Shown here piece by piece: positions 1 through 7,107 of a DNA stretch of 15,694 nt. The notes under the pieces are model-generated. The model saw only the letters and a program-made list of their open reading frames with translations, made no database searches and was not told the DNA's origin. Origin of the DNA: an uncultured Clostridia bacterium (GTDB taxonomy: Bacteria > Bacillota > Clostridia > Oscillospirales > Acutalibacteraceae). The translations under genes and the position numbers were made by a program. The stretch covers positions 1 through 15,694 of the forward strand of contig CALCHE010000061.1 in NCBI GenBank assembly GCA_937901145.1, written 5' to 3'. Within the stretch, counting starts at the first letter, position 1. Each line of letters begins with the position of its first letter.

Positions 1-41
1 TACAGAAAAAAACAAAGCTCACTCCTTTGGGAATGAACTTT
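1..41 (-). terminator. Intrinsic terminator of the hydrogenase operon
   Basis: Read on the minus strand, positions 41-30 pair with 25-14 in a 12-bp stem (AAAGTTCATTCC with GGAGTGAGCTTT, including two G-U pairs) around a CAAA loop. A run of seven T (positions 12-6) follows almost at once. This is a textbook Rho-independent terminator, 57 bases beyond the stop codon of the last operon gene. Confidence 0.9.
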
Positions 42-53
42 GTCATCAGTCTG

Positions 54-85
54 AACCCTCTCACACCGTATGCTGTGAGAGGGTT
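54..85. repeat. Perfect 12-bp inverted repeat after the hydrogenase stop codon
   Basis: AACCCTCTCACA (54-65) and TGTGAGAGGGTT (74-85) are perfect reverse complements around an 8-base loop. On the minus strand no T run follows, so it is not a standard terminator for the operon. On the plus strand it is followed by an AT-rich stretch with short T runs (86-97), so it could weakly stop transcription entering from the left. It may also be a 3'-end mRNA stabiliser. Confidence 0.7.
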
Positions 86-97
86 AAATATTTTATT

Positions 98-1516
98 TTA
101 CAGTACGGAAATAGCATCAGATATAGTTTTTTCCAGCGCTTCTCTGCCGTATTTGTCTACCTCAGCCTTATTCTTTTCTCCGTGGGTAAGACAGCCTGCA
201 CCGCCGATGCATCCGCCGACACACGCCATACCCTCGATAAAGTTTCCGTTGAGAACATTTTTACTCTTTTTGAGAAGAGCTGTTCTGCATTCTTCTATAC
301 CGTCACAGGTTATGGGCTTGAGCTCGAAATCAAGCTTATGCTCTATAAGGCCCTGCTTCACTGCATCGGTCAGACCGCCTGAGCGGGCAAAAATTCTGCC
401 GTAATAGGATGCGTTGTCAAGAACGTCCTCTTCAAGGGCGGTGATGTCGATATCACGACTGTCATAAAGAGCCTGTAATTCCTCGAAGGTAAGAACAGCA
501 TCCACATAGGGCTTAACCGTCTCCAACTGTGCCTCTGCTTTTTTGGCAGTACAGGGTCCGATAAAGACTACCTTAGCAGTTTCGTCGGTTTCCTTTATAT
601 ATTTGGCAAGAGTTGCCATAGGTGAAAGGTTATGTGATACCAGAGGCAAAAGACTCGGGAAAGCAGACTTTACATACTTTACAAAGGCAGGACAGCAGGA
701 GCTGGTAAGGAATCCCTTTTCTGCGAGCTCCTTTGACTCAGCGTGAGCTACCATATCTGCACCGAGTGCAGCCTCGACCACAGTATAGAAGCCGAGTGCC
801 TTAAGTCCGGAAATAACCTGTCCGAGCTTAGCGTAAGTGAACTGACTGGAAATAGAAGGTGCAACCATAGCATAAACCTTGTATTTTTTGTTATTGTCGC
901 TGTTTTTGATAAAGTCAATAACGTCGATTATGAAGGATTTGTCTGTGATAGCTCCGAAGGGACACTGATAAACACAGGCTCCGCACTGAATGCACTTTTC
1001 GTCATTGATCGATGCGGCATTATCTTCATTTATGCTGATAGCCTTTACCTTACAGGAGATCTGACAGGGTCTCTTACGATTAACTATAGCCGCGAAGGGA
1101 CATACCTTTGCACACTGACCGCATTCTACGCACTTGGATTTGTCGATATGTGCTACGTGATTATGATCGAAGGAAATAGCACCCTTCTTACATACATCCT
1201 CACATCTGTGAGCAAGACAGCCACGGCAGGAGTCAGTAACCTCATAACCGGCAGCCGGGCACTCGTCACAGGCGATATCAATAACCTGAATAACGTTAGA
1301 GCTGTTATTTCCCGCACCCATAGCTATTTTGACTCTTTCAGCGAGAATGGCTCTCTCCTTATATACACAGCAGCGCATCGTAGAAGTTTTTCCTGGAACG
1401 ATTATCTTCGGAATGTCAATGGCATTCTTCATATAGCTGTCGACCCACGCCTCACGGGCAACCTCACGAAGCACCTTATATTTTAAATACTGAACTTTTG
1501 TATCAAATTTTCTCAT
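98..1516 (-). CDS. Monomeric [FeFe] hydrogenase, group B type
   Basis: A 472-residue cytoplasmic iron-only hydrogenase, expected to interconvert protons and H2 using reduced ferredoxin. The N-terminal half carries Fe-S motifs: CxxCx4CxxxC (C97-C109), CxxCxxCxxxC (C129-C139) and CxxCxxCxxxCP (C175-C185), with extra Cys at 49/50, 83/86 and 151/155. The H-cluster domain (about 213-472) has all three signature loops: L1 TSSCCP (C274, C275), L2 GPCTAKKAE (C322) and L3 MACVGGC (C432, C436). The L1 continuation PAF and the overall length fit the group B family (B1 subgroup) better than the ferredoxin-dependent group A enzymes; this assignment is from memory of the family. The start is set by GAGGAG six bases before the ATG. 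It is last in the operon, 24 bases after the phosphatase gene. Maturases HydEFG are not in the window. Confidence 0.93.
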   Translation of the reverse strand: MRKFDTKVQYLKYKVLREVAREAWVDSYMKNAIDIPKIIVPGKTSTMRCCVYKERAILAERVKIAMGAGNNSSNVIQVIDIACDECPAAGYEVTDSCRGCLAHRCEDVCKKGAISFDHNHVAHIDKSKCVECGQCAKVCPFAAIVNRKRPCQISCKVKAISINEDNAASINDEKCIQCGACVYQCPFGAITDKSFIIDVIDFIKNSDNNKKYKVYAMVAPSISSQFTYAKLGQVISGLKALGFYTVVEAALGADMVAHAESKELAEKGFLTSSCCPAFVKYVKSAFPSLLPLVSHNLSPMATLAKYIKETDETAKVVFIGPCTAKKAEAQLETVKPYVDAVLTFEELQALYDSRDIDITALEEDVLDNASYYGRIFARSGGLTDAVKQGLIEHKLDFELKPITCDGIEECRTALLKKSKNVLNGNFIEGMACVGGCIGGAGCLTHGEKNKAEVDKYGREALEKTISDAISVL

Positions 1517-1540
1517 TTTAGCTCCTCGGTTTTCATTCTT

Positions 1541-2713
1541 TTAAAAATAACTTACTTTAATTCTTTTACCCATCTTTTTCAGACACTCGGAAAGCTCCTG
1601 AACCAAATTCATCTTTATGCTGAAATTAATGGGAAGATCAGGATTCTGATGGGCAGGATTAATGGCTCTGCCTACATAGAAATTAATGTCCGTAGCTTCC
1701 TCGAAAAGCAGTCTGCATATGAGAGAAGCGCCGTCACGCTTAAAGCTCCAGTGCTCATAGAACTCATTTTCACCAAGATAATCTTTGGCGTACTCGAGCA
1801 CCTTGTTTACGGTAATAACACCCTCTGTAACCAGGTCTACACCGTCTATTTCAGCGATAGGCGGAACATCGCTTTTTTCGAAATTAAGAGTAGCTCTTAC
1901 CTGCTTACCCAGATATTTGGCGGCAATAGATGAGGTGGTACCGCCACAGATGATATGCTTTCCTTCCTTTGAGAAGAACAGGGACATCATCCGGTCAGCA
2001 TCGTCACGGTTTGACGGCGGTCCGAAAAGCATATTCATCGGCTCTCTCTTACGTATTCTTACCACACAGGCTGTGGCATCGTCACCGGGCTTATTTGCAT
2101 AAAGCTTATTACACTCATCGACTATCATGGTGGAAAGTGTTTTGGCTGTATAGCCTGCCGGCACGATAGTTTCTATGAAATCAATGATATCTTCTCTTTT
2201 CCAGCCGAAATTATATATCATTCCGATTCCCGCATGAGGACATCCGTCACTCATAGCTACGAAAATATCGTTTTCCTGTAATTTCAGCAGTGTTCTGAAA
2301 ATTTTCTTTCCGCCGATATTCATTTCAGTTTTAGGATAATCATAATTTTTTTCGTCACGGATGACTATTACATGAGGATTATCGTACTGAATTATTTCGG
2401 CAGTGTCATTATTTTTCAGATGGATAATGGTGAAGGTGGAATATGCCACTCCTCTGACAGAACAGACAGGAAGTGTGGCGGCTATAGTGGCTACACATTC
2501 CTCTATAGGAAGACCCTCTGCCATCATAGTCGAAATGATTTTCGAGGTAAGAGTGGAAAGAATGCTGGCCTTTACGCCGCTTCCCAGACCGTCTGCAAGA
2601 ACGATAACAGTAGAGTTCTCATTCTCTTCGACCACATCCACATGGTCACCGCAAAGCTCTTCACCGAAATGATTTATACTTTTATATCCGATGTCTGCAC
2701 ATAAATCATTCAT
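1541..2713 (-). CDS. SpoIIE/PP2C-family Ser/Thr protein phosphatase
   Basis: A 390-residue soluble protein. Residues about 1-220 form a PPM/SpoIIE-type phosphatase domain with the metal-binding motifs in order: LADGLGSG (D41), MSDGC (D156) and GDDATACVV (D211-D212). It should remove phosphate from Ser/Thr of a partner, classically an anti-anti-sigma factor or a kinase substrate. The partner is not encoded here. Residues about 225-390 form a further region I cannot assign, beginning near a GPPSNRDDADRM stretch. No membrane segment or sensor domain is visible, so the input probably comes from a partner. The gene overlaps the end of the sensory hydrogenase gene by 8 bases (ATGAATGA), and its ribosome binding site AAGGAG lies inside that gene, 10 bases before the ATG. 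This suggests translational coupling and a fixed ratio of sensor to phosphatase. Confidence 0.9.
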   Translation of the reverse strand: MNDLCADIGYKSINHFGEELCGDHVDVVEENENSTVIVLADGLGSGVKASILSTLTSKIISTMMAEGLPIEECVATIAATLPVCSVRGVAYSTFTIIHLKNNDTAEIIQYDNPHVIVIRDEKNYDYPKTEMNIGGKKIFRTLLKLQENDIFVAMSDGCPHAGIGMIYNFGWKREDIIDFIETIVPAGYTAKTLSTMIVDECNKLYANKPGDDATACVVRIRKREPMNMLFGPPSNRDDADRMMSLFFSKEGKHIICGGTTSSIAAKYLGKQVRATLNFEKSDVPPIAEIDGVDLVTEGVITVNKVLEYAKDYLGENEFYEHWSFKRDGASLICRLLFEEATDINFYVGRAINPAHQNPDLPINFSIKMNLVQELSECLKKMGKRIKVSYF

Positions 2714-4382
2714 CAGTTATCGACTCCTTCAGTTTGGCAAGTGCTATTTTCGTTTCGGCAGCTGTTTCACCTAAAAGTGAAGCAATTTCCTGAACAATTC
2801 TCATCTGTTTATCAACCACCTTGTCAGCAACCTCAACGGTTTTACGGCTGATATTCTCTTTCCTTTCGCGCTCGTACTCCTCATCGGTTACATCACGCAT
2901 AATACCGACCAGAAGATGAGAGTCTCTGTCGTGAACGATGGTCTGCTCCACATATCTTTTGTATTCGGCCAGATAAACTCTCTGATCCTTTACCTCCTTG
3001 CCGCCGGAAAGAACATTCATAAAGGCGGTAGGATCGAGAATACGGATAACCTGATCACCCAAAATATCGGATGCAGAACGGATATTCATAATCTTTCTTG
3101 CAGCCTCATTGATCTGCTGCACCTCCAGATTTTCGTTAAGAACGATAAGACCGTTAGGAGTGTTTTTAACGATAGTATCTGAGAAGTTTTCTGCCTTATC
3201 CTTAAGGAAGGGAAGACACATGGAAATTTCTGCCTTGCCCTGACAGATGGCTATAGCCTTTTCGCGGCAGGTATTATATCCGCAGGAGCCGCAGTTTAGC
3301 TCGTCTGAAGGTCTGAATTTACCCATCTGACGCAGAGCTGCCGCTATTTCCATATCTGTGGGCATCGCATTTTTATGCTCAATATATTTGATAAGCTTTC
3401 TTATTTCATCGGGCTTAGGCTGTTCTACCTCGAAATCCTTGTTTCCGGCATAGGCAGCAACCTCCAGGTAGTCCTTTATATTCGAGTCGTGATGATACTT
3501 TTCGATAACGGGACCGCCCACACAGCTTCCCACACAGGAGGAAAGCTCGATAAAGCACTTATGGATTTTTCCTTTTTCTATATCCTTGAGAACTGCTATA
3601 CAGTTTTCTACACCGTCGATAGCTACATAAGCAAAGCCGCTTTTTTCTTTCATAGTTTTAAGCACACCGCCTGTAGTCGGGAAAAAGCGTGCTCGGCTGC
3701 AGTCGTCTGAATCGGCTTCATTTTCCAGTTCGATATTTTCTTCCTTCATCCACTCAGAAAGCTCTTCGAAAGTAAGAACCGCATCGACAATGCCCTTGTA
3801 ATGGTCAGCTTCATCCTTTTTAGCCACACAGGGGCCGATAAAAACTGTCTTGGCATCGGGGTATCTCTTTTTTATATCCATACAGTGAGCCTGCATAGGT
3901 GACATAACATCAGCCAGATACTCGAGACATGAGGGGAACTTTTTCTGGATAAGAAGGTTTACCGAATGACAGCAAGAGGAAATGATAACATCCCTGTCCT
4001 CCTCCTCGAGCATTCTTTCGTATTCATTTTTTACGATAGTAGCGCCGATAGCTGTCTCCTCAGCATCATGGAAGCCCATTTTCTTCAGTGCCTTTCTGAC
4101 GGAATTGATTCCTATACCGTCATAGTTAGCGATGAAAGACGGTGCGACAGAGGCGATAACAGGTTCACCGCTCTGGATAAATACCTTTACCTTTTCAGTC
4201 TCATCCACTATCTGTTTGGCATTCTGAGGACATACGACAAAGCACTGACCGCAGAGAATGCATTCATCCTCGATGATATGAGCCTGATTTCCCGAAAATC
4301 GGATAGCCTTTACGGGACAGTGGCGGATACATTTATAACAGTTTTTACAGTTAGATTTTTTTAAAGTAAGACAGCTTGACAT
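2706..4382 (-). CDS. hydS: Sensory [FeFe] hydrogenase with C-terminal PAS domain (HydS-like)
   Basis: 558 residues. Domain order: an N-terminal two-cluster ferredoxin (C12/15/18/22 and C41/44/47/51); an H-cluster domain (about 65-315) with L1 ISSCCHS (C137, C138), L2 GPCVAKKDE (C185) and L3 SSCVGSC (C283, C287); a further CxxCx4C site (C364, C367, C372) with more Cys at 380 and 389, resembling the small [4Fe-4S] domain of such proteins; a PAS domain (about 400-497); and a charged, coiled-coil-prone tail (about 498-555). This architecture is that of group C hydrogenases, proposed H2 sensors rather than bulk catalysts. The adjoining phosphatase points to the phosphatase-linked subtype (C3). Loops L1 and L3 depart from the catalytic consensus (His for Pro after CC; SSC for MAC), fitting a low-activity sensor. 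It starts 6 bases after the preceding ferredoxin gene. Confidence 0.9.
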   Translation of the reverse strand: MSSCLTLKKSNCKNCYKCIRHCPVKAIRFSGNQAHIIEDECILCGQCFVVCPQNAKQIVDETEKVKVFIQSGEPVIASVAPSFIANYDGIGINSVRKALKKMGFHDAEETAIGATIVKNEYERMLEEEDRDVIISSCCHSVNLLIQKKFPSCLEYLADVMSPMQAHCMDIKKRYPDAKTVFIGPCVAKKDEADHYKGIVDAVLTFEELSEWMKEENIELENEADSDDCSRARFFPTTGGVLKTMKEKSGFAYVAIDGVENCIAVLKDIEKGKIHKCFIELSSCVGSCVGGPVIEKYHHDSNIKDYLEVAAYAGNKDFEVEQPKPDEIRKLIKYIEHKNAMPTDMEIAAALRQMGKFRPSDELNCGSCGYNTCREKAIAICQGKAEISMCLPFLKDKAENFSDTIVKNTPNGLIVLNENLEVQQINEAARKIMNIRSASDILGDQVIRILDPTAFMNVLSGGKEVKDQRVYLAEYKRYVEQTIVHDRDSHLLVGIMRDVTDEEYERERKENISRKTVEVADKVVDKQMRIVQEIASLLGETAAETKIALAKLKESITDE

Positions 4383-4388
4383 TTACTG

Positions 4389-4649
4389 TCAACCCCTTTC
4401 TTTCGCTAAAACGTCCAATACGTTTTCTTTAAAGAATTCCTTAAAGTTCTCTTTGGTAATACCCGTATGTACATCGTCGTCAACCTGAACGGTAACACCC
4501 ACACGGTTACAGTTTCCTGTACAGAAGCTTCCGGCAAGAGTAATTTCATCATCAAGCTGATGCTCTGCCACGGCATTCTGTAAAAGTGCCACGATTTCGG
4601 GCGAACCCTTTATATGGCAGGAGCTTCCTACGCAAATCTGAATTATCAT
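4389..4649 (-). CDS. Small thioredoxin-like [2Fe-2S] ferredoxin (NuoE-like), copy 2
   Basis: An 86-residue protein of the thioredoxin-like [2Fe-2S] ferredoxin family, related to the cluster domain of NuoE and to the C-terminal domains of some hydrogenase subunits. The four cluster ligands are visible as C6-x4-C11 and C43-x3-C47. The CVGSSCHIKGS stretch at the N-terminus is nearly the same as in the preceding gene, so the two are tandem paralogues. It has no membrane segment or signal peptide. The likely role is electron transfer to or from the hydrogenase encoded two or three genes downstream, or to the HydS-like sensor; this is inferred from position. It lies 3 bases after copy 1 and 6 bases before the sensor gene, with a weak AAGGTG ribosome binding site, which suggests coupled translation. 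Confidence 0.88.
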   Translation of the reverse strand: MIIQICVGSSCHIKGSPEIVALLQNAVAEHQLDDEITLAGSFCTGNCNRVGVTVQVDDDVHTGITKENFKEFFKENVLDVLAKERG

Positions 4650-4652
4650 CCG

Positions 4653-4892
4653 TTACACCTTCGCCATAATTTCGTTTGTGAAAAATTCTTCTACTGTTTC
4701 GGGAGTTACTGAATGAAAAGCATCATCGACAGTAACGCACACCCCCTGCTGACATTGACCCAGGCAGAAAGTGCCGCCGAGCTCAACCTTGCCGTCAAGC
4801 TCCTTCTCTTTGATAAGTCTCTGAAGCTCACCTACTACATGACGTGATCCTTTGATATGGCATGAAGAACCGATACATACTGTAACTTTCAT
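4653..4892 (-). CDS. Small thioredoxin-like [2Fe-2S] ferredoxin (NuoE-like), copy 1
   Basis: A 79-residue stand-alone [2Fe-2S] ferredoxin, first gene of the operon. Ligands C6-x4-C11 and C43-x3-C47 are present, plus an extra C52 that the neighbouring copy lacks. The stretch CIGSSCHIKGS matches its paralogue. AAGGAG lies eight bases before the ATG and an extended -10 promoter about 35 bases upstream, so this is the operon's leading start. In multisubunit enzymes this fold passes electrons between a flavin site and other Fe-S clusters. Here no flavoprotein subunit is encoded, so its partner is open. Confidence 0.88.
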   Translation of the reverse strand: MKVTVCIGSSCHIKGSRHVVGELQRLIKEKELDGKVELGGTFCLGQCQQGVCVTVDDAFHSVTPETVEEFFTNEIMAKV

Positions 4893-4926
4893 TTTTAATT
4901 CTCCTTCTGAAATCCGAATTTAATTA

Positions 4927-4955
4927 ATTATAGCACATAGATATTAAATAATCAA
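4927..4955 (-). promoter_or_regulatory. Sigma-A promoter of the hydrogenase operon
   Basis: On the minus strand, TTGATT (4955-4950), a 17-base spacer and TATAAT (4932-4927) preceded by TGC, which makes it an extended -10 element. The predicted start of transcription near 4920 gives a leader of about 27 bases before the first ferredoxin gene. Confidence 0.75.
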
Positions 4956-4974
4956 TGTAATTTTTCGCTAATTC

Positions 4975-5002
4975 TTGACATATTCTGAAAAATATATATA
5001 AT
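4975..5002 (+). promoter_or_regulatory. Sigma-A promoter of the lactate dehydrogenase-like gene
   Basis: TTGACA (4975-4980), a 16-base spacer and TATAAT (4997-5002): both hexamers match the consensus perfectly. Transcription is expected to begin near 5009, leaving a leader of about 25 bases. It is divergent from the hydrogenase operon promoter; the two -35 boxes are only 19 bases apart, so a regulator bound between them could affect both. No convincing Rex-type or other palindromic operator is visible. Confidence 0.82.
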
Positions 5003-5034
5003 AAAATAAAAAGTATCAGCAAAGGGTTTTTATT

Positions 5035-5982
5035 ATGAATAAAATTACAATCATCGGCACAGGCAGTGTCGGATCAACCATCGCATACACTCTCACTGCT
5101 ACAAATATAGCATCTGAAATCGTTATGATTGACGTAAACGATAAAAAGGCAATGGGTGAAGCTCTCGACATCCGTCAGGGAACCCCCTTCTGCTCCCCCT
5201 GCTCCATTTATGCAGGCTCTTATGCAGATGCCAAAAATTCTGATATAGTTATCATCACCTCAGGTGTAGCAAGAAAGCCCGGTCAGACCCGACTCGATCT
5301 GGCTCAGATAAATGTCGATATTCTTAAAAGCATCATCCCTCAGATAACCAGATATGCTCCCGAGGCTACCTATGTTATCGTAAGTAACCCCGTCGACATT
5401 CTTACATATACCTTCTGCAAATGCTCGGACATTCCCGAGGGAAGAATCATCGGTTCAGGTACCATTCTTGACACAGCACGTCTCAGAAGCCGTCTGGCTG
5501 AATATTTCTCTCTCAGCCAGCAGAATGTTCACGCTTACGTCCTGGGTGAGCACGGTGACACCTCTGTTATTCCCTGGTCCACAGCCAACATTTCCAATGT
5601 TCCCGTTATGGAATACAGCAAATCCTTCATCAGACCTGACGGCATAGTCGTTCCCAACCTCAGCGTAGAGGAAGTCGAGGATTATGTAAGAAAGTCAGGT
5701 GCCCGTGTTATCGAAAGAAAAGGTGCTACATTCTATGCAGTTTCTATGTCTGTATGTCATATCTGCAAATGCCTTCTCAGCGGTATCGACACCACGATGA
5801 CAGTTTCAACTATGCTTCACGGTGAATACGGCATAGACGACGTATGTCTCAGCCTTCTCAATGTGGTAGGACATAACGGTGCTCACAGCAAGGTTATGCT
5901 TCCTCTCTCCGATGCAGAGGTATGGGCACTGCATAAGAGTGCTGAAAGCCTTAAGGCTATAATCAATCAGACAAAGATATAA
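5035..5982 (+). CDS. ldh: L-lactate dehydrogenase-like NAD-dependent dehydrogenase
   Basis: 315 residues, full length for the L-lactate/malate dehydrogenase family. The Rossmann motif GTGSVG (8-13) and D33 indicate NAD binding. Catalytic and substrate residues: R86, N118, D146 and R149 in LDTARLR, and H173 in GEHGD. The pattern GSGTILDTARLR, the WSTANI stretch after GEHGD, and KGATFYA (T232) are typical of lactate rather than malate dehydrogenases. However, the specificity loop reads ARKPGQTR, placing R80 where lactate dehydrogenases carry Gln (Gln102 of the Bacillus enzyme) and malate dehydrogenases carry Arg. Lactate is still the likelier product from overall features, but the substrate is not settled. 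The start has AAAGGG eight bases before the ATG, and the gene is monocistronic between its own promoter and terminator. It would regenerate NAD+ in fermentation. Confidence 0.88.
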   Translation: MNKITIIGTGSVGSTIAYTLTATNIASEIVMIDVNDKKAMGEALDIRQGTPFCSPCSIYAGSYADAKNSDIVIITSGVARKPGQTRLDLAQINVDILKSIIPQITRYAPEATYVIVSNPVDILTYTFCKCSDIPEGRIIGSGTILDTARLRSRLAEYFSLSQQNVHAYVLGEHGDTSVIPWSTANISNVPVMEYSKSFIRPDGIVVPNLSVEEVEDYVRKSGARVIERKGATFYAVSMSVCHICKCLLSGIDTTMTVSTMLHGEYGIDDVCLSLLNVVGHNGAHSKVMLPLSDAEVWALHKSAESLKAIINQTKI

Positions 5983-5994
5983 ACAGTACATATT

Positions 5995-6021
5995 AAAGAG
6001 CGGTCAGACCGCTCTTTTCTT
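5995..6021 (+). terminator. Intrinsic terminator of the ldh-like gene
   Basis: AAAGAGCGGT (5995-6004), loop CAG, ACCGCTCTTT (6008-6017), followed by TCTT. The 10-bp stem with its T-rich tail starts 12 bases after the stop codon. Confidence 0.9.
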
Positions 6022-6030
6022 ATACCTGAA

Positions 6031-6067
6031 AATGAATAGTAAAGGGCAGCCGCATAAGCGACTGCCC
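6031..6067 (-). terminator. Intrinsic terminator of the giant secreted-protein gene
   Basis: On the minus strand GGGCAGTCGC (6067-6058), loop TTAT, GCGGCTGCCC (6053-6044) and then TTTACTATTC. The stem is fully paired on this strand thanks to a G-U pair, whereas the plus-strand version has an A-C mismatch, so it serves leftward transcription. It sits about 54 bases beyond the stop codon, facing the ldh-like gene's terminator. Confidence 0.8.
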
Positions 6068-6120
6068 ATTCTGTTTTATGATGCTCAGATTGAAGCGGAT
6101 TCTGTTTTACTGAAAAGGTT

Positions 6121-7107
6121 TTAAAACCATTCAATAATTGTCTTGAACCATTCAGCAATCTTCGCAAAGAACTTAATAAGTCCGTTAGGTGCGAAGCCTT
6201 CCTCTGCACTGAAGATATCTTCAAAGATTTCCCAGCCGAGAATTTCTTCGATAAGCTCACCTGCTGCACTGTTTTCTTTCTTAAGACCATCAAAAGCATC
6301 TAACCAAAGATCCTTAAGTTCTTTTTTACCGTTTGCTACACCGTCAACACCTGTATCAATACCGTAGAATACGTAATAGATAGTAGCAAGTGCTGTTTCA
6401 GCACCGAGCTGAGTTTCAGTTACGCAGTCAACAACAAGGTCGAGTAATGCGTCCACATAAGGCTCAACCTCTTCAGTCATACCGAGCTGTTCTCTGAGGA
6501 ATTTAAGAACAACTTCCTTGTTTGTTTCATTTGCGAGGAATCTTACAACAAGGTTTGCAGTAACTGTAACGAGCTCTTTTTCGTCACCGCTTTCACCGTC
6601 GGCATAAACCATCTTATAAGCTGTCTTGCCGTTAAGTGAGGTATAGGATTCTAGCTTACCAACAGTAAGTTCAGCGATATAATCGATGTCATCTACCGTG
6701 AATTCGTAGCCTGCATTTCTGAGAACCTCAAAGAGCTTGTCTACAAGCCAGTCGAAGTCAATCTCAGCAAGGTCAATACCGATAAGTGCATAGAGGTCGA
6801 TTTTTGAAATAGGCTCGATAGCTGCAAGAACTGCGTATACAGCATTGAGTGTGTTCTTAACTACTGTGTCGACACCGTTTGAGTTTACGAAGTAGATAAG
6901 GTTGGGAAGCATATCGAGGATAGCCTGTGCGGGATCGTCTGCGAGAATTTCATCCACTCTGTCGAGAAGAGGATTAAGGATGGATGTGAGAAGCACATTT
7001 CCGTCAGCCTCTACTGCTGCATAGTAATCAGCGGGAGCAAGGATATTCTTACAGTCGAGAGTTTCAAGAAGAGGAAGGATACCGTATGCATAGCCTTCTG
7101 CACCCTT
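6121..7107 (-). repeat. Repeat module 5 (C-terminal, incomplete) of the giant protein
   Basis: Residues about 2625-2952. It opens with KGAEGYAYGILPLLETLDC and contains DMLPNLIYFVNSNG (around 6888-6915) and the following NAVYAVL segment. It lacks the TYPNxWTEE...YIADNL part seen in modules 1-3 and ends instead in the aromatic tail. Confidence 0.8.

Noticed and set aside
743..1486. A 247-codon open frame on the plus strand
   Set aside because: It lies wholly inside the hydrogenase gene on the opposite strand, gives no recognisable protein and has no ribosome binding site; an effect of codon bias in the real gene.
4921..4960. Possible Rex (NADH-sensing) operator
   Set aside because: TTGATTATTTAATATC is AT-rich and partly resembles one half of the site, but there is no matching second half at the right spacing, and it overlaps the -35 box.
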